Numbered from the stretch's first letter, positions 9,827 through 19,189 are shown. The stretch is DNA of 64,000 nt from Acidobacteriota bacterium (GCA_014189895.1 BJFQ01000001.1:1-64000); one strand, 5' to 3'. Made by a program: numbers and translations. Notes: generated from the letters alone by a model not told the origin.

Positions 9827-11856
9827 TAGAAAAGATACTTCATACCCAGGCTCACGATCGGAGCTTGGGCTGGAAATCCGTAGAGCTGCTGGGCATTATT
9901 CATAAAATCATATTTTCGAGATAACCAATCCTGGAGTGTCACCCTAGGCTGCAACAAATGCTGCCCCCGCAGGCTGACCTCTAATGATGAACTCTGTGAC
10001 CAATAAAGCCCGATGCTGAGATGCTGAAAAGGGTGTCGATAGGAGCCTAACCGGGCTGGAAAACCTCCAAAATTATCGTAATGGCTTCCAGAATAGCTCC
10101 ATTGAAGATTGGCGCGAACTTCCTTCCATTCCCGATCAATGCCCAGTGAAAGAATATTGAAGGGGCGCCGAATAGAAGCGCTCGTGATCAACTGCTGTGC
10201 CTCGGGAGCATCTAACTGTCGGGCTTCTTGATTGCGATAAGACCCCCTAGCATTCCAACCATCTCCACGATAGGTCACAATCATTTCGGCACTCTGTATT
10301 CTTAAGTTCTGCCCATTGGCATAATCGTAAGAATTGAGATCAAAGTAGACGAGATTACGATGAAGTAATCGAGATAATTTGAATTGAAGATCATACCGAT
10401 CCCAATGAGTTTCATAGCCGACATGGACAAAAGAGCCTTCTTCCTTGTCCAGCTTCGAATAACGGGTCGGATCGTACCCATAACTATTAGGGTCGAGCAT
10501 ATTTTGCGCATGATAAAGGCTGCTAGTCAGGGGGGCTAAGTTGAATCCTGTGCCCAAAGAGATAAACCATTTTTCGTCTTGGCCGATCCATTTCTCTGCA
10601 GGAAGATACGTTACACCAAAGCGCCAGGTGCGAGCTCGAGATGATAAGGGTTCAATGTTGAATCCAGATGAGGCAGTCGTGAAATTTTGCTTGTCGCGAT
10701 CTTCACGCAAGGTAACAAGGAAACGAAACGCTTTAGAGGCTTGCCAATGAGACTCGATCGCATTAGACAAGTGACTAGCTGAACCACGATCTTCGCCTGA
10801 AGGATAGGCGGGAGTCTTTGCCTGTTCTTGGAATAATTCAAGCCGGTAAGCAAAGGATAGATCTGTCGACGGTTGCCACCGGGCTTTCAGGCCGCCTTCC
10901 GTTCTTTGACTTTCATAGGGGTCATATCCAGAGTTGTCATATTTAGGTTCTAGTCTTGATTGAGACGAAGATCCAAAGTAAAGAGAAAGGGGGATGGAAT
11001 TGGGGAGAATCGTTTCATAACGTAAGCTTAGTTGCTCATTGCGAAGCTTGAAATTTCGACTCGCATCATAGTCGGACGAGCGTCGAGCACTGGGGCCTAA
11101 TTCAACCCTCACGTAAGGGATTGGGACCCCTTGATAAAAGTTTCGATAGTCCAGATAGAAAGTGTGATCGCCCACCACTTGGCCTAAGCCTAATTGAGTC
11201 CCGATACTACGATAGTTTTGGGCCGTCGGGGTCGGCAGTGCTTCTCGGTTAGCATCAATGGAACTTCGAAGCCAACCTCCGCTCCATTGCGTTCGTAAGG
11301 AAGACTTTAGATTTTGATAGGCCTGATTTCCTATGACAAGGTCGAAACTATTTTTTTCATTTTCAAGAGGGTTCCCATCTGTATACAGCGCAATGACGCC
11401 GCCCATCGCTCCTGAACCTACCAATGTTGAGGCATTGCTTTCAATGATCTCAATGCGTTTAACACCAACGAGAGAAATACTATTGGGATTTACAGATCCT
11501 AATCCTGCGGCGTCGTTGATTCGAATACCATTCAGCAAAACTGTGACGTCCTCGGGGCGACTGCCCCCGATACGCAGGGTTGCTGCGGAGCCAGGCCCTC
11601 CCGTGGACAAGACCTGTCCAGGGACCGCGGAGACTAATAAGTCCCCAAGCGTCTTGGCTCCGTATCGTTCAATATCCGCCTGTGTAAGAACACGGACATG
11701 ATTAGGAGTCTTTCGCAGGTCGACCTGATCGAATTCAGCCGTAACCGAAACAACAGCTGAAAGCCCCTTTTTGACCTGAGATTCACTCAGGGAAGATTCT
11801 TGTCCCCTCAGAGATAGGGCTAGGAGTAAATAAAAAGGAAATGAGAAAGATTTCAC
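9826..11856 (-). CDS. btuB: TonB-dependent vitamin B12 receptor
   Basis: Outer-membrane gated barrel for corrinoid uptake, 676 residues from GTG 11856. A signal peptide (VKSFSFPFYLLLALSLRGQE) is followed by a plug domain (DIERYGAKTLGDLLVSAVPG, LRIGGSRPEDVTVLLNGIRI, IEIIESNASTLVGSGAMGGVI) and a beta-barrel that ends in the terminal aromatic YLF. The GTG is chosen because GGAGG lies 6 nt upstream and the signal peptide then begins correctly. The ATG at 11943 would add 29 unrelated residues and sits at the edge of the riboswitch. Control by B12 is expected to repress synthesis. No tonB, exbB or exbD is in the window. Confidence 0.93.
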   Translation of the reverse strand: MKSFSFPFYLLLALSLRGQESSLSESQVKKGLSAVVSVTAEFDQVDLRKTPNHVRVLTQADIERYGAKTLGDLLVSAVPGQVLSTGGPGSAATLRIGGSRPEDVTVLLNGIRINDAAGLGSVNPNSISLVGVKRIEIIESNASTLVGSGAMGGVIALYTDGNPLENEKNSFDLVIGNQAYQNLKSSLRTQWSGGWLRSSIDANREALPTPTAQNYRSIGTQLGLGQVVGDHTFYLDYRNFYQGVPIPYVRVELGPSARRSSDYDASRNFKLRNEQLSLRYETILPNSIPLSLYFGSSSQSRLEPKYDNSGYDPYESQRTEGGLKARWQPSTDLSFAYRLELFQEQAKTPAYPSGEDRGSASHLSNAIESHWQASKAFRFLVTLREDRDKQNFTTASSGFNIEPLSSRARTWRFGVTYLPAEKWIGQDEKWFISLGTGFNLAPLTSSLYHAQNMLDPNSYGYDPTRYSKLDKEEGSFVHVGYETHWDRYDLQFKLSRLLHRNLVYFDLNSYDYANGQNLRIQSAEMIVTYRGDGWNARGSYRNQEARQLDAPEAQQLITSASIRRPFNILSLGIDREWKEVRANLQWSYSGSHYDNFGGFPARLGSYRHPFQHLSIGLYWSQSSSLEVSLRGQHLLQPRVTLQDWLSRKYDFMNNAQQLYGFPAQAPIVSLGMKYLF

Positions 11857-11877
11857 TTCATGCCTCCACGCATGAAG
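11856..11877 (-). promoter_or_regulatory. Hairpin displaying the btuB Shine-Dalgarno in its loop
   Basis: Read on the minus strand, CUUCAUGC and GCAUGAAG form a perfect 8-bp stem around the loop GUGGAG. The Shine-Dalgarno GGAGG spans the loop and the first base of the descending arm, and the last base of the stem is the G of the GTG start. It is placed where a translational expression platform of the B12 riboswitch would act; the mechanism is inferred. Confidence 0.6.
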
Positions 11878-11943
11878 CCAAGGAAATGAGTTGGAACTAA
11901 AGTCCAATGACGCAAGCCCCCCGGCTAGGTTAATGATGTTCAC

Positions 11944-12138
11944 GACCGGTCTCCGGACTTACACACGACAGGAGATAAACTCCCAACTTCTGTCTTCCCG
12001 AGCCAAACTCAGTGACCGAAATTTTTAAGTCTCATGAATATATAATTCATGGTGCTTACCGTTGCGGGGCAGTGCTGGATTTTCACCAGCTTCCCGACAT
12101 CGTAAACGTTATTTAATTGTCAGCCTTTACCTTGACCG
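11944..12138 (-). ncRNA. Cobalamin riboswitch
   Basis: On the minus strand the universally conserved core is present: GGGAAGCTGGTGAAAATCC followed by GCACTGCCCCGCAACGGTAA (plus-strand 12053-12097). The B12-box-like GTCACTG leads to GGGAAG (about 11992-12017), and the closing segment AGTCCGGAGACC is at 11948-11959. A possible P1 pairs CGGTC (12134-12138) with GACCG near 11945-11949. It lies in the leader of btuB-btuF-btuC-btuD, about 90 nt before the GTG start. No U-tailed terminator was seen after it, so translational control is more likely than termination. Confidence 0.95.
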
Positions 12139-12159
12139 CTTACCTTATAAAATACAAGT

Positions 12160-12756
12160 TTATTTTTTAGAAGTTTCTAAATATTTTTTTAGAGCCTGAG
12201 TAGCCAACCCTCGATGGCTAATGAGGTTCTTTTCCGGGTCTTCCATTTCTCCAAAGGTTTTCTTCGATGGATGGGGTTGAAAGATGGGATCGTAGCCAAA
12301 ACCTTTATGGCCCCGAGGTGTATCAGAGAGAGAGCCCTCGGCCACACCTAAAAAAGTTTTAATCTCTCCATGCGGTTGCCACCAAGCCAATGTACAGACG
12401 TAACGAGCTGACCTTTGATCGTTGGCTTGAAGCAAAGTTAATAGTTTGATATTTCTTTCATGGGGACTCAGGCCAGGTCCGAAATGGGCCGTCAAAACAC
12501 CTGGGGCCCCCCAAAGAGCATCTACGCATAATCCTGAATCATCTGAAAGAATCCCATCCACACACAAGGCTGACTGTTGTTCGTACCAAGCTCGAGCAGC
12601 TTCTAGTTTTTGCCGGGCGTTTTCTTCAAAAAAAGTACCTGTCTCAGGTAATGGACTTACCGTGGGCGGTAAGGTTAACCACTGGACTTCGGGCAGAAGG
12701 GTTTCGAACTCTTTTAACTTGCCGCTATTGCGAGAAGCCAATAAGATTCGAATCAT
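12160..12756 (-). CDS. rdgB: XTP/dITP diphosphatase (RdgB/HAM1)
   Basis: Hydrolyses non-canonical purine triphosphates (dITP, XTP) to monophosphates, cleaning the nucleotide pool. It is 198 residues, normal for the family. N-terminal LLASRNSGKLKEFE binds the triphosphate, LSDDSGLCVDAL contains the catalytic Asp pair, and GFGYDPIF and SHRGLATQALKK complete the signature. It overlaps the ThiF-type gene upstream by 4 bases, so the two are co-translated. The cobalamin riboswitch leader begins directly downstream, with only about 20 bases in between. Confidence 0.96.
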   Translation of the reverse strand: MIRILLASRNSGKLKEFETLLPEVQWLTLPPTVSPLPETGTFFEENARQKLEAARAWYEQQSALCVDGILSDDSGLCVDALWGAPGVLTAHFGPGLSPHERNIKLLTLLQANDQRSARYVCTLAWWQPHGEIKTFLGVAEGSLSDTPRGHKGFGYDPIFQPHPSKKTFGEMEDPEKNLISHRGLATQALKKYLETSKK

Positions 12757-13748
12757 TCCAAAACCTCATGGAACCATTGCTGGGCTGTCTCGGGAAGAAT
12801 ATCCCCACGAAATAGCATACGACCATCCTTAAATATGGTGATGGAAATATCACGTTCTTTGCCCTGAATGAATAAAGGAGTCAGTTTCCAATCAGAATCT
12901 TTTCTGGGTTTAAGATGACTAAATAGAGAATGAAGATCAATGTTGCGAGCCGGATTGACTCTCAACTGAACTCCGGGCGTTCCACAGAGAGAACTTGTTT
13001 TGAATTGCCAGGGTGTATCAAGAAATTCCGTGATGCCTTCTCGACAGAATCGACACCGAGTGATTGGAGCGTGGATAAATTGACGCTCGTTACTCCACTG
13101 ATCGAGGCGAACTAAATCGGACTGAGGGGGCTCACCCACAACGAATTTGAGGATCTCAATGGCCGCCCAAGACCCTATCAGACCCGTAACGGGTCCTAAA
13201 ATACCCGCGGTATCGCAGGTATCAATATCAGACTGCTCTGGGGGTTGTTCCATCAAACAACGAAAACAAGGGGTCGCTGGGGGATGAATAGGCCAAATCA
13301 TTCCCTCGCTTCCCACGGCTCCGTTATAGACCCAAGGGATATGGTGACGAATGCTGACATCATTCATTAGAAATCGAGCTTCAAAATTATCTGTGCCATC
13401 GCCCATGACATCGGCGTGACTTAAGAGTTGTTCGGCGTTATCGGGGATGAGATCTACGACATGGGCATAAATACGAATAGAAGAATTGATGGATCGAATT
13501 TTTCTTTCAGCCGCGAGTGCTTTAGGTTGGCCTAAATCTGATTCGTCATAGAGGAGCTGTCGTTGGAGATTACTAATCTCCACGAAATCGCGATCAATGA
13601 GGTGGAGGGTCCCAATACCCGCACGAGCAAGCCATTGGGCTAACACTGAACCCGTTGCCCCAAGGCCCACGATAGCGACGCAGGCTTTTGCTATCTTCTC
13701 CTGGCTGGCCTCGCCTAGAAATAAAGACTGTTTTGCGTAGCGGCTCAT
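12753..13748 (-). CDS. ThiF/MoeB-type E1 adenylyltransferase
   Basis: Family members adenylate the C-terminal glycine of ThiS/MoaD-like sulfur carriers. In the 331 residues: the nucleotide-binding GLGATGSVLAQWLARAG, then DRDFVEISNLQRQLLY, DGTDNFEARFLMND and the catalytic-type Cys in DTCDTAGILGP. Two CxxC pairs for zinc are present (CFRC and CRFC). A C-terminal domain of about 90 residues (LCGTPGVQLRVNP onward, ending in an FKDGRMLFRG strand) resembles the extra domain of many stand-alone ThiF-family enzymes. No thiS or moaD lies beside it, so thiamine versus molybdopterin use is undecided. The ATG lacks a Shine-Dalgarno; see the -10-like element 6 nt upstream. Confidence 0.88.
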   Translation of the reverse strand: MSRYAKQSLFLGEASQEKIAKACVAIVGLGATGSVLAQWLARAGIGTLHLIDRDFVEISNLQRQLLYDESDLGQPKALAAERKIRSINSSIRIYAHVVDLIPDNAEQLLSHADVMGDGTDNFEARFLMNDVSIRHHIPWVYNGAVGSEGMIWPIHPPATPCFRCLMEQPPEQSDIDTCDTAGILGPVTGLIGSWAAIEILKFVVGEPPQSDLVRLDQWSNERQFIHAPITRCRFCREGITEFLDTPWQFKTSSLCGTPGVQLRVNPARNIDLHSLFSHLKPRKDSDWKLTPLFIQGKERDISITIFKDGRMLFRGDILPETAQQWFHEVLE

Positions 13749-13754
13749 AGATTA

Positions 13755-13760
13755 AGAGTA
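13755..13760 (-). promoter_or_regulatory. Candidate -10 element, leaderless start of the ThiF-type gene
   Basis: TACTCT ends exactly 6 nt before ATG 13748 on the minus strand, just downstream of the terminator at 13787-13814. No Shine-Dalgarno is present between them. Confidence 0.35.
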
Positions 13761-13786
13761 AGGGTATTCAAACCAAGGGGGGCAAT

Positions 13787-13814
13787 AAAAACGACGCTCA
13801 AAGGCGTCGTTTTT
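13787..13814 (-). terminator. Rho-independent terminator of the DUF6941-like gene
   Basis: A perfect 11-bp inverted repeat (GACGC/GCGTC core flanked by A5 and T5, loop 6 nt) gives GC stem plus U-tract on both strands. It lies 19 bases past the stop of the DUF6941-like gene, separating it from the ThiF-type gene. Confidence 0.9.
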
Positions 13815-13832
13815 ATGAGACCAGCAAAGAAT

Positions 13833-14294
13833 TTAGTTATCTTTTTTTTGTTCAGCTCTTGCTTTCTCAAATTCTTTCTGAAGCCGTTCGCCATCGGAGA
13901 TAGCAAATTTATATACGTATTCGAAGCGCTCAGATCCCTTGGTAAGTCCAATAATTACTTCGTAGAGGCCTTCGGAGTTGGCAGTAAAAGGGGAGGCAAT
14001 GACATTAAACGTGCCCTCTGTGGCTCCCTCCGGTATCTGAACATCTGAATCTTTGATAACGTCTTTGCGATCTCCATTGGGAGAAGCAATGGAGAAACTA
14101 AATTTAAACTGCCCGTCCATCTTTGAGAATTTTGTATAAAAACAGACCTTAGGAAGATCAAAGGGGACCTTGGGGACTACGATGTGGTGATCATAGAGAC
14201 CCATTAAAGAAGTTTTTCCTCCCATTTCGGCTCGGATATCGTCACATAAAATTGTGAATTCATGCTTAGGTGCATTAGCTTGATTTTCGGACAT
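13833..14294 (-). CDS. DUF6941-like protein
   Basis: 153 residues from ATG 14294, chosen because GGAG lies 6 nt upstream; the ATG at 14306 has no such site. The N-terminal part (FTILCDDIRAEMGGKTSLMGLYDHHIVV) is the recognisable signature of a small family of unknown function. A beta-rich middle follows and then a charged, helical C-terminus (about residues 125-153). There is no signal peptide or membrane segment, so it is probably cytosolic. It is a single-gene unit with its own promoter region (TTAAACT-type element upstream) and a strong terminator. No function can be assigned. Confidence 0.75.
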   Translation of the reverse strand: MSENQANAPKHEFTILCDDIRAEMGGKTSLMGLYDHHIVVPKVPFDLPKVCFYTKFSKMDGQFKFSFSIASPNGDRKDVIKDSDVQIPEGATEGTFNVIASPFTANSEGLYEVIIGLTKGSERFEYVYKFAISDGERLQKEFEKARAEQKKDN

Positions 14295-14408
14295 GTACAA
14301 CTCCATGAAGGGTCGAGGAAAAGATTGGTTTCGGTCAGTTCACTAGTTTAACCTTTAAGAGTAGGGTTACCAAGTTTGAATTTAACATCATTAAAAAGGG
14401 CTGTATAA

Positions 14409-16022
14409 ATGCGACTTCAGACACTTGGCTTATCTCTTTTGATCAATATATTTTCCCTCCAAGGCCAAGAGATTCAGATTCAGATTTTAAGTACCACGGA
14501 TATGCACGGACGTATTTTGCCTTCCGATACCTATTCGCTTCTTCCACTGAACCAGGGTTGGGCCAAGATGGCTACGCTCATCAAGGAAGAGCGGGCCAAG
14601 AATCCGAACACTCTCCTCCTGGACGCAGGGGACACGATCCAGGGAGAGCCCATCAATTATGTGAGGACTTTTCTCAATCCAACGCTTCCTGAGCCCTCCA
14701 TCGACATCATGAATACCTTGGGGTATCAAGCAATGGCGGTAGGGAATCACGAATATAATTTCGGACTTTCAAATCTGAGACAGGTCCAAAAACAAGCAAA
14801 GTTTTCCTTTCTCTCCGCGAATACCTTAGTCGAGAAAACCGGTCGCCCCGCTTTTGATAGTTACCGTGTGTTTTTGTCGGGAGATCTGAAGGTTGCAGTC
14901 GTAGGATTTACGACTCCTTGGGTTCCAAATTGGGAAGAGCCAAACAAATATCCAGGACTTAAGTTTGAAGATATTGTTCAAACCGCAAAGATTCTGATTC
15001 CGAAAATTAGAATTCAAGAAAAGCCTGATCTCTTAGTTGTTCTCTTACATTCGGGGCTTGGCGAAAGTCCGGGGAATGTGGGAGATGAGAATGTTGTGCT
15101 TCGCTTAATCGATCAAGTTTCAGGTATCGATGGCGTGGTGAGTGGCCATACCCATCGACCTATAGCTCAACTTTATAAAAATATACCCATTGTTCAAGCC
15201 TCGGCTCACGGACAGGTCCTCGCCAAGATCACATTTAACCTGACTCGCTCTTCTGGCAAGTGGTCGGTGACCCGACGTGTTCCTACTTTACTCACTCCTA
15301 CGGATGAAACCCCTCTAGATTCCCAAGTTTTAACTCTAACTGAGAAGATTCGTGAAGCAACGGATCGATATCTCGATACTCCTGCTACGAATTTGATGGC
15401 GCCTTTGGACGCCCGGTGGTCACGCATGGAACCTTCCGCCATCATCGACCTCATCCATCTTGTTCAGTTGAAAGCAACGGGGGCAGAGTTGAGTGCGGCA
15501 TCATGCGTATTACCTAAAATTTATATTCCCAAGGGCCCTACAAGTGTCCGACAATTTTATGCCATCAATACCTATGAAGATAATGTCGTCACCCTCAAAT
15601 TAACGGGAGCTCAAGTGAAGCTTTGGCTAGAGCATTCGGCTTCGGCTTATCGATTCAGTTATGAACCTACTCTTTTTAAAGATGAAGTCCCTTTTTATAA
15701 TATTGATTTTATGGCAGGCGTTACCTACACGATGGATCTCACCCGGGCCGAAGGAGATCGCATCCATGGCCTGTCTTACCAAGGTAATCCTATTGATCTC
15801 AAGAGGGTCTTCACGGTCGCGGTAACGACTTATCGTGCTCGTGGGGGAGGCGGATTTACCGAGGCCGTTAAGTTCCAAGGAGAGCCTGTTTTTATATCGA
15901 GCCAATCCAAGCGTAACTTGCTTTTAAAATACGTACTAGAGCGCCCTAATTTAACCATCCCTGCGATCAGCTCATGGAAGATTGTTCCGATGATTGATCG
16001 AGGTCGCTTGTTAACCAAATAA
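14409..16022 (+). CDS. Secreted 5'-nucleotidase / 2',3'-cyclic phosphodiesterase (UshA/CpdB-like)
   Basis: 537 residues: signal peptide (MRLQTLGLSLLINIFSLQGQ), then a calcineurin-type metallophosphatase domain with STTDMHG, LLDAGDTIQG, AVGNHEYNFG, LLHSGLGE and SGHTHRP. These supply the two-metal centre. A C-terminal nucleotidase domain follows (about residues 330-510, with INTYEDNVV and RARGGGGF). It would release phosphate from nucleotides in the periplasm. Exact substrate is not decidable. The start has AAGGG 8 nt upstream. The 3' end overlaps convergent dxs by 12 bases. Confidence 0.92.
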   Translation: MRLQTLGLSLLINIFSLQGQEIQIQILSTTDMHGRILPSDTYSLLPLNQGWAKMATLIKEERAKNPNTLLLDAGDTIQGEPINYVRTFLNPTLPEPSIDIMNTLGYQAMAVGNHEYNFGLSNLRQVQKQAKFSFLSANTLVEKTGRPAFDSYRVFLSGDLKVAVVGFTTPWVPNWEEPNKYPGLKFEDIVQTAKILIPKIRIQEKPDLLVVLLHSGLGESPGNVGDENVVLRLIDQVSGIDGVVSGHTHRPIAQLYKNIPIVQASAHGQVLAKITFNLTRSSGKWSVTRRVPTLLTPTDETPLDSQVLTLTEKIREATDRYLDTPATNLMAPLDARWSRMEPSAIIDLIHLVQLKATGAELSAASCVLPKIYIPKGPTSVRQFYAINTYEDNVVTLKLTGAQVKLWLEHSASAYRFSYEPTLFKDEVPFYNIDFMAGVTYTMDLTRAEGDRIHGLSYQGNPIDLKRVFTVAVTTYRARGGGGFTEAVKFQGEPVFISSQSKRNLLLKYVLERPNLTIPAISSWKIVPMIDRGRLLTK

Positions 16023-17921
16023 CTGAGACTTAAATTTGAAAATTTGATCTGCGATCATATCAGAAGTAAGACCTACTTCACGAGCGAGTACTTTGGGATC
16101 TCCGTGCTCGACGACTTGATCCGGTACTCCAAGCCTCAAAGAAGGTTTCTGAATGCCTTCAAGCGACATTAATTCCAAGATGGCTGATCCGAATCCCCCT
16201 TCAAGAACCCCATCCTCCATGGTGATGACAGCTCGAGAATTGTTAATAGACTGGGTGATTAAAGGAGCATCAAGGGGTTTAATAAATCGAGGATTAATCA
16301 CGGAGCATTCAATCCCTTTTGTTGATAATATTTCTGCGGCAGCGAGAGCGGCGGTGACAAGCGTGCCGAGAGGAATGAGGCATAAATCCGAGCCTTGACG
16401 CAATAGTTCACCTTTGCCCAAAGGAAGTGCCTTAAGCGAAGCATCCAAGGGAACGCCATACCCATTACCTCGGGGATACCTCAAAGAAGTAGGTTGTCTC
16501 AGTTCCAAGGCTGTGAAGAGCATGTGGCGCATTTCATTCTCATCTTTAGGTGCCATAGAAATCATATTAGGCAAACACCGCAAATAAGGGATGTCATAAA
16601 GACCGTGGTGCGTAGGTCCATCCGCTCCGACGAGACCAGCGCGATCCATGGCGAAAACGACAGGAAGATTTTGAAGACAAACGTCATGCACAACCTGGTC
16701 ATAGCCTCTTTGAAGAAAGGTACTATAAATCGCACAGACTGGTTTGTAACCCTTCGTGGCCATGCCTGCTGCAAACGTAACCGCATGTTGTTCGGCAATC
16801 CCAACATCAAAAGTACGTTCAGGAAATCTCTTTTGGAATAAGTTGAGTCCTGTTCCATCGAGCATCGCAGCTGTTATCCCTACGACTTTGTCATCTCTTT
16901 CGGCCAAGTGAATGAGCGCTTCAGCAAATACTTTGGTGTATGAGGGAGGGGTAACTGATGTGGATTTATTAATTTCTCCCGCAATCGGATCAAAAGCCGT
17001 GACGCCATGCCACCTTAAAGGATCCTTTTGGGCGGGGGCATAGCCGTAACCCTTTTTCGTTTGAACATGAATAAGAACAGGTCCTTGCTTCATTTTTTCT
17101 TTGGCCTGAATCAGTAATTTTTGAGTGGCGACAACGTCATTACCATTTACGGGACCCATATAATTAAAACCTAAGTCTTCAAAAAGTAATCCGGGAATAA
17201 AAATGCGCTTGAGTGTTTCTTCACTCCACTTGGCTAACTTGGCCACACCCTTGCTTAAAGAGTCTACTGGAATCGATTTGATGATCGATTCAATACGATC
17301 GCGCCATCGAACATAATATTGACCTGACATGAGCTGGTTCAAATAACCCTGCAACGAGCCTACATTAGGATTGATGCTCATATCGTTATCGTTGAGAATC
17401 ACTAAAAAGTTCTTCAGCTCTAGGTAGCCAGCTTGATTAAGGCCTTCGAATGCCATGCCGGCGGTCATAGACCCATCTCCAATCACGGCGACAACAGCAT
17501 GATCTTCGCCAGCTAAATCTCGCGCTTTAGCCATGCCCACACCTGCCGAGATGGATGTACTCGCATGTCCGGCTCCAAAATGATCGTAGGTAGGGCTTTC
17601 GGATCGTCTTAAAAATCCCGATAGACCTCCGTGCTGACGCAGAGTGTGAAATTGTGATTTTCTACCGGTGAGAATTTTATGAGGATAGGCCTGATGTCCA
17701 ACATCCCAAAGAACACGATCGGAGCGAAAGTTGAATTGATTGAATAGGGCAACAGTCAATTCGACCGTTCCCAGATTAGAGGCAAAATGTCCTCCGGTCA
17801 CGCTAATGCTATCAATTAAGAATTGACGAACTTCTTGAGAAAGCTGCTCTAACTCTGAGGTATTAAGTTGCTGTATGGACTCGGGCTGAGACAAAGAGTC
17901 TAATAGGGGGTAGGTTTTCAC
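16011..17921 (-). CDS. dxs: 1-deoxy-D-xylulose-5-phosphate synthase
   Basis: Thiamine-diphosphate enzyme that joins pyruvate and glyceraldehyde-3-phosphate, the entry step of the MEP isoprenoid pathway. It is 636 residues, full length. The thiamine-binding GDGSMTAGMAFEGLNQAG and NDNDMSI lie in domain 1; DVGIAEQHAVTFAAGMA and FAMDRAGLVGADGPTHHG are in domain 2; the transketolase C-terminal domain follows. It overlaps ispA by 4 bases upstream, giving the operon xseB-ispA-dxs. Confidence 0.98.
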   Translation of the reverse strand: MKTYPLLDSLSQPESIQQLNTSELEQLSQEVRQFLIDSISVTGGHFASNLGTVELTVALFNQFNFRSDRVLWDVGHQAYPHKILTGRKSQFHTLRQHGGLSGFLRRSESPTYDHFGAGHASTSISAGVGMAKARDLAGEDHAVVAVIGDGSMTAGMAFEGLNQAGYLELKNFLVILNDNDMSINPNVGSLQGYLNQLMSGQYYVRWRDRIESIIKSIPVDSLSKGVAKLAKWSEETLKRIFIPGLLFEDLGFNYMGPVNGNDVVATQKLLIQAKEKMKQGPVLIHVQTKKGYGYAPAQKDPLRWHGVTAFDPIAGEINKSTSVTPPSYTKVFAEALIHLAERDDKVVGITAAMLDGTGLNLFQKRFPERTFDVGIAEQHAVTFAAGMATKGYKPVCAIYSTFLQRGYDQVVHDVCLQNLPVVFAMDRAGLVGADGPTHHGLYDIPYLRCLPNMISMAPKDENEMRHMLFTALELRQPTSLRYPRGNGYGVPLDASLKALPLGKGELLRQGSDLCLIPLGTLVTAALAAAEILSTKGIECSVINPRFIKPLDAPLITQSINNSRAVITMEDGVLEGGFGSAILELMSLEGIQKPSLRLGVPDQVVEHGDPKVLAREVGLTSDMIADQIFKFKSQLFG

Positions 17922-18799
17922 GATGCTCTCTTGGTTAAGTGATGGGCCCAGGCTGTGAGGGCTTGGGGGTTAGGCAATCCCGCGAGATGCTTGAGTGCGT
18001 CTTGGGTGACTTGACCCAAGGTTGCTTCCGCCTTCTCAAGGCCCATAACAGTTACGTAGGTTAGTTTACCTCTCTGTTGATCTTTTTGAGTACTCTTACC
18101 TAAATGATGGGCATTAGAAGTAGCATCTAAAAGATCGTCTTTAATTTGAAATGCGAGACCCAGGGTTTCCCCAAAAGATCCTAGCGCAGACACTTCTCGG
18201 GAAGATGCTTGCGCGAAAATACCTCCGAGTTCGAGAGCAGCTCGCATTAACTTTCCAGTTTTCAGTTGATGAATCGTGGGTAAGAGATCCGGTTCGAGTG
18301 TTTGGTTTTCAAACTGTAAGTCCAGAGACTGACCTCCTACCATCCCCAGCCACCCGGCGCCACGCGCCAAACAGGCTACAGCCATAGGATTTTGAGTCTC
18401 GGCGAGAAGAGCAAAAGCTTCCGTCAGCAGTGCGTCTCCAGCTAAAATTGCCTGCCCTTCTCCAAAGACTTTATGATTAGAAGGTTTTCCTCGTCGCAGA
18501 TCATCATTATCCATGGCGGGCAGATCATCGTGAATTAAAGAATAAGTATGAACGTACTCCACCGCAATCGCACCCGGCAAAGCTGATTCCGCCGCTTGGC
18601 CGCAAGCTTCGCAAGCCAGCAAACAAAGCATCGGCCGAATGCGTTTACCTCCAGCTTCTAAGCTATATTTGATCGCTGCCTGAAGATCTCTTAAAGGAGT
18701 ATTAGGAGGGAGCTGATGAAACCGTGCGACCAATTCCTTTTCTATGAAAGGCAAAAGACGACTTTGATCTTGGGCAACCAAAAGTGCGTAATCATTCAT
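17918..18799 (-). CDS. ispA: Farnesyl/geranyl diphosphate synthase (polyprenyl synthetase)
   Basis: Condenses IPP with allylic diphosphates to make C15-C20 precursors for quinones and undecaprenyl phosphate. In the 293 residues the first Asp-rich motif is DDLPAMDNDDLRRGKP and the second KDDLLD; GGKRIRPML and the conserved HDDLPA context are typical. The chain-length region before the first motif (EYVHTYSLIHDD) fits a short-chain synthase. It is coupled to xseB upstream and dxs downstream by 4-base overlaps, the classic arrangement of these three genes. Confidence 0.95.
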   Translation of the reverse strand: MNDYALLVAQDQSRLLPFIEKELVARFHQLPPNTPLRDLQAAIKYSLEAGGKRIRPMLCLLACEACGQAAESALPGAIAVEYVHTYSLIHDDLPAMDNDDLRRGKPSNHKVFGEGQAILAGDALLTEAFALLAETQNPMAVACLARGAGWLGMVGGQSLDLQFENQTLEPDLLPTIHQLKTGKLMRAALELGGIFAQASSREVSALGSFGETLGLAFQIKDDLLDATSNAHHLGKSTQKDQQRGKLTYVTVMGLEKAEATLGQVTQDALKHLAGLPNPQALTAWAHHLTKRAS

Positions 18800-19035
18800 G
18801 TGGGGTCGGAATCGAGAGGGCTAGTTTCTAATTCACCATTCAGGGTTTGCTTTAAGACATCCACGCGTCGCTTAGCTTGTTCCAACTGAACCTGAAGATC
18901 TTTGGCTAACTTTACTCCTTTTTCGAATTCAACAAGCGATTGTTCAAGGGTCAATCCATCGGATTCAAGCATTTGGACTACCGATTCGAGTTGTTGAAGA
19001 CCTTCTTCAAAACTTTTAGGTTTGCTTTCGGCCAT
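18796..19035 (-). CDS. xseB: Exodeoxyribonuclease VII small subunit
   Basis: 79 residues with the family pattern FEEGLQQLESVVQMLESDGLTLEQSLVEFEKGVKL, two helices packing against XseA. Exonuclease VII degrades single-stranded DNA. It is first in the operon with ispA and dxs; xseA is not in the window. TTGGAG precedes the ATG by a suitable distance, and TATAAACT upstream is a plausible -10. Confidence 0.93.
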   Translation of the reverse strand: MAESKPKSFEEGLQQLESVVQMLESDGLTLEQSLVEFEKGVKLAKDLQVQLEQAKRRVDVLKQTLNGELETSPLDSDPT

Positions 19036-19189
19036 AGAATCTCCAAGAGGATTTAAGTTTATACAATTCTAACGCTAAGTAGGTGAAGAGAGCTGACACT
19101 GAAAAGACCTAGGTTTATCAATGGCCACAAGGGTCAATGGAAGATTCAAAAAGTAAAACCACCCTTTTTTAGATACAATCAAATTTCTT

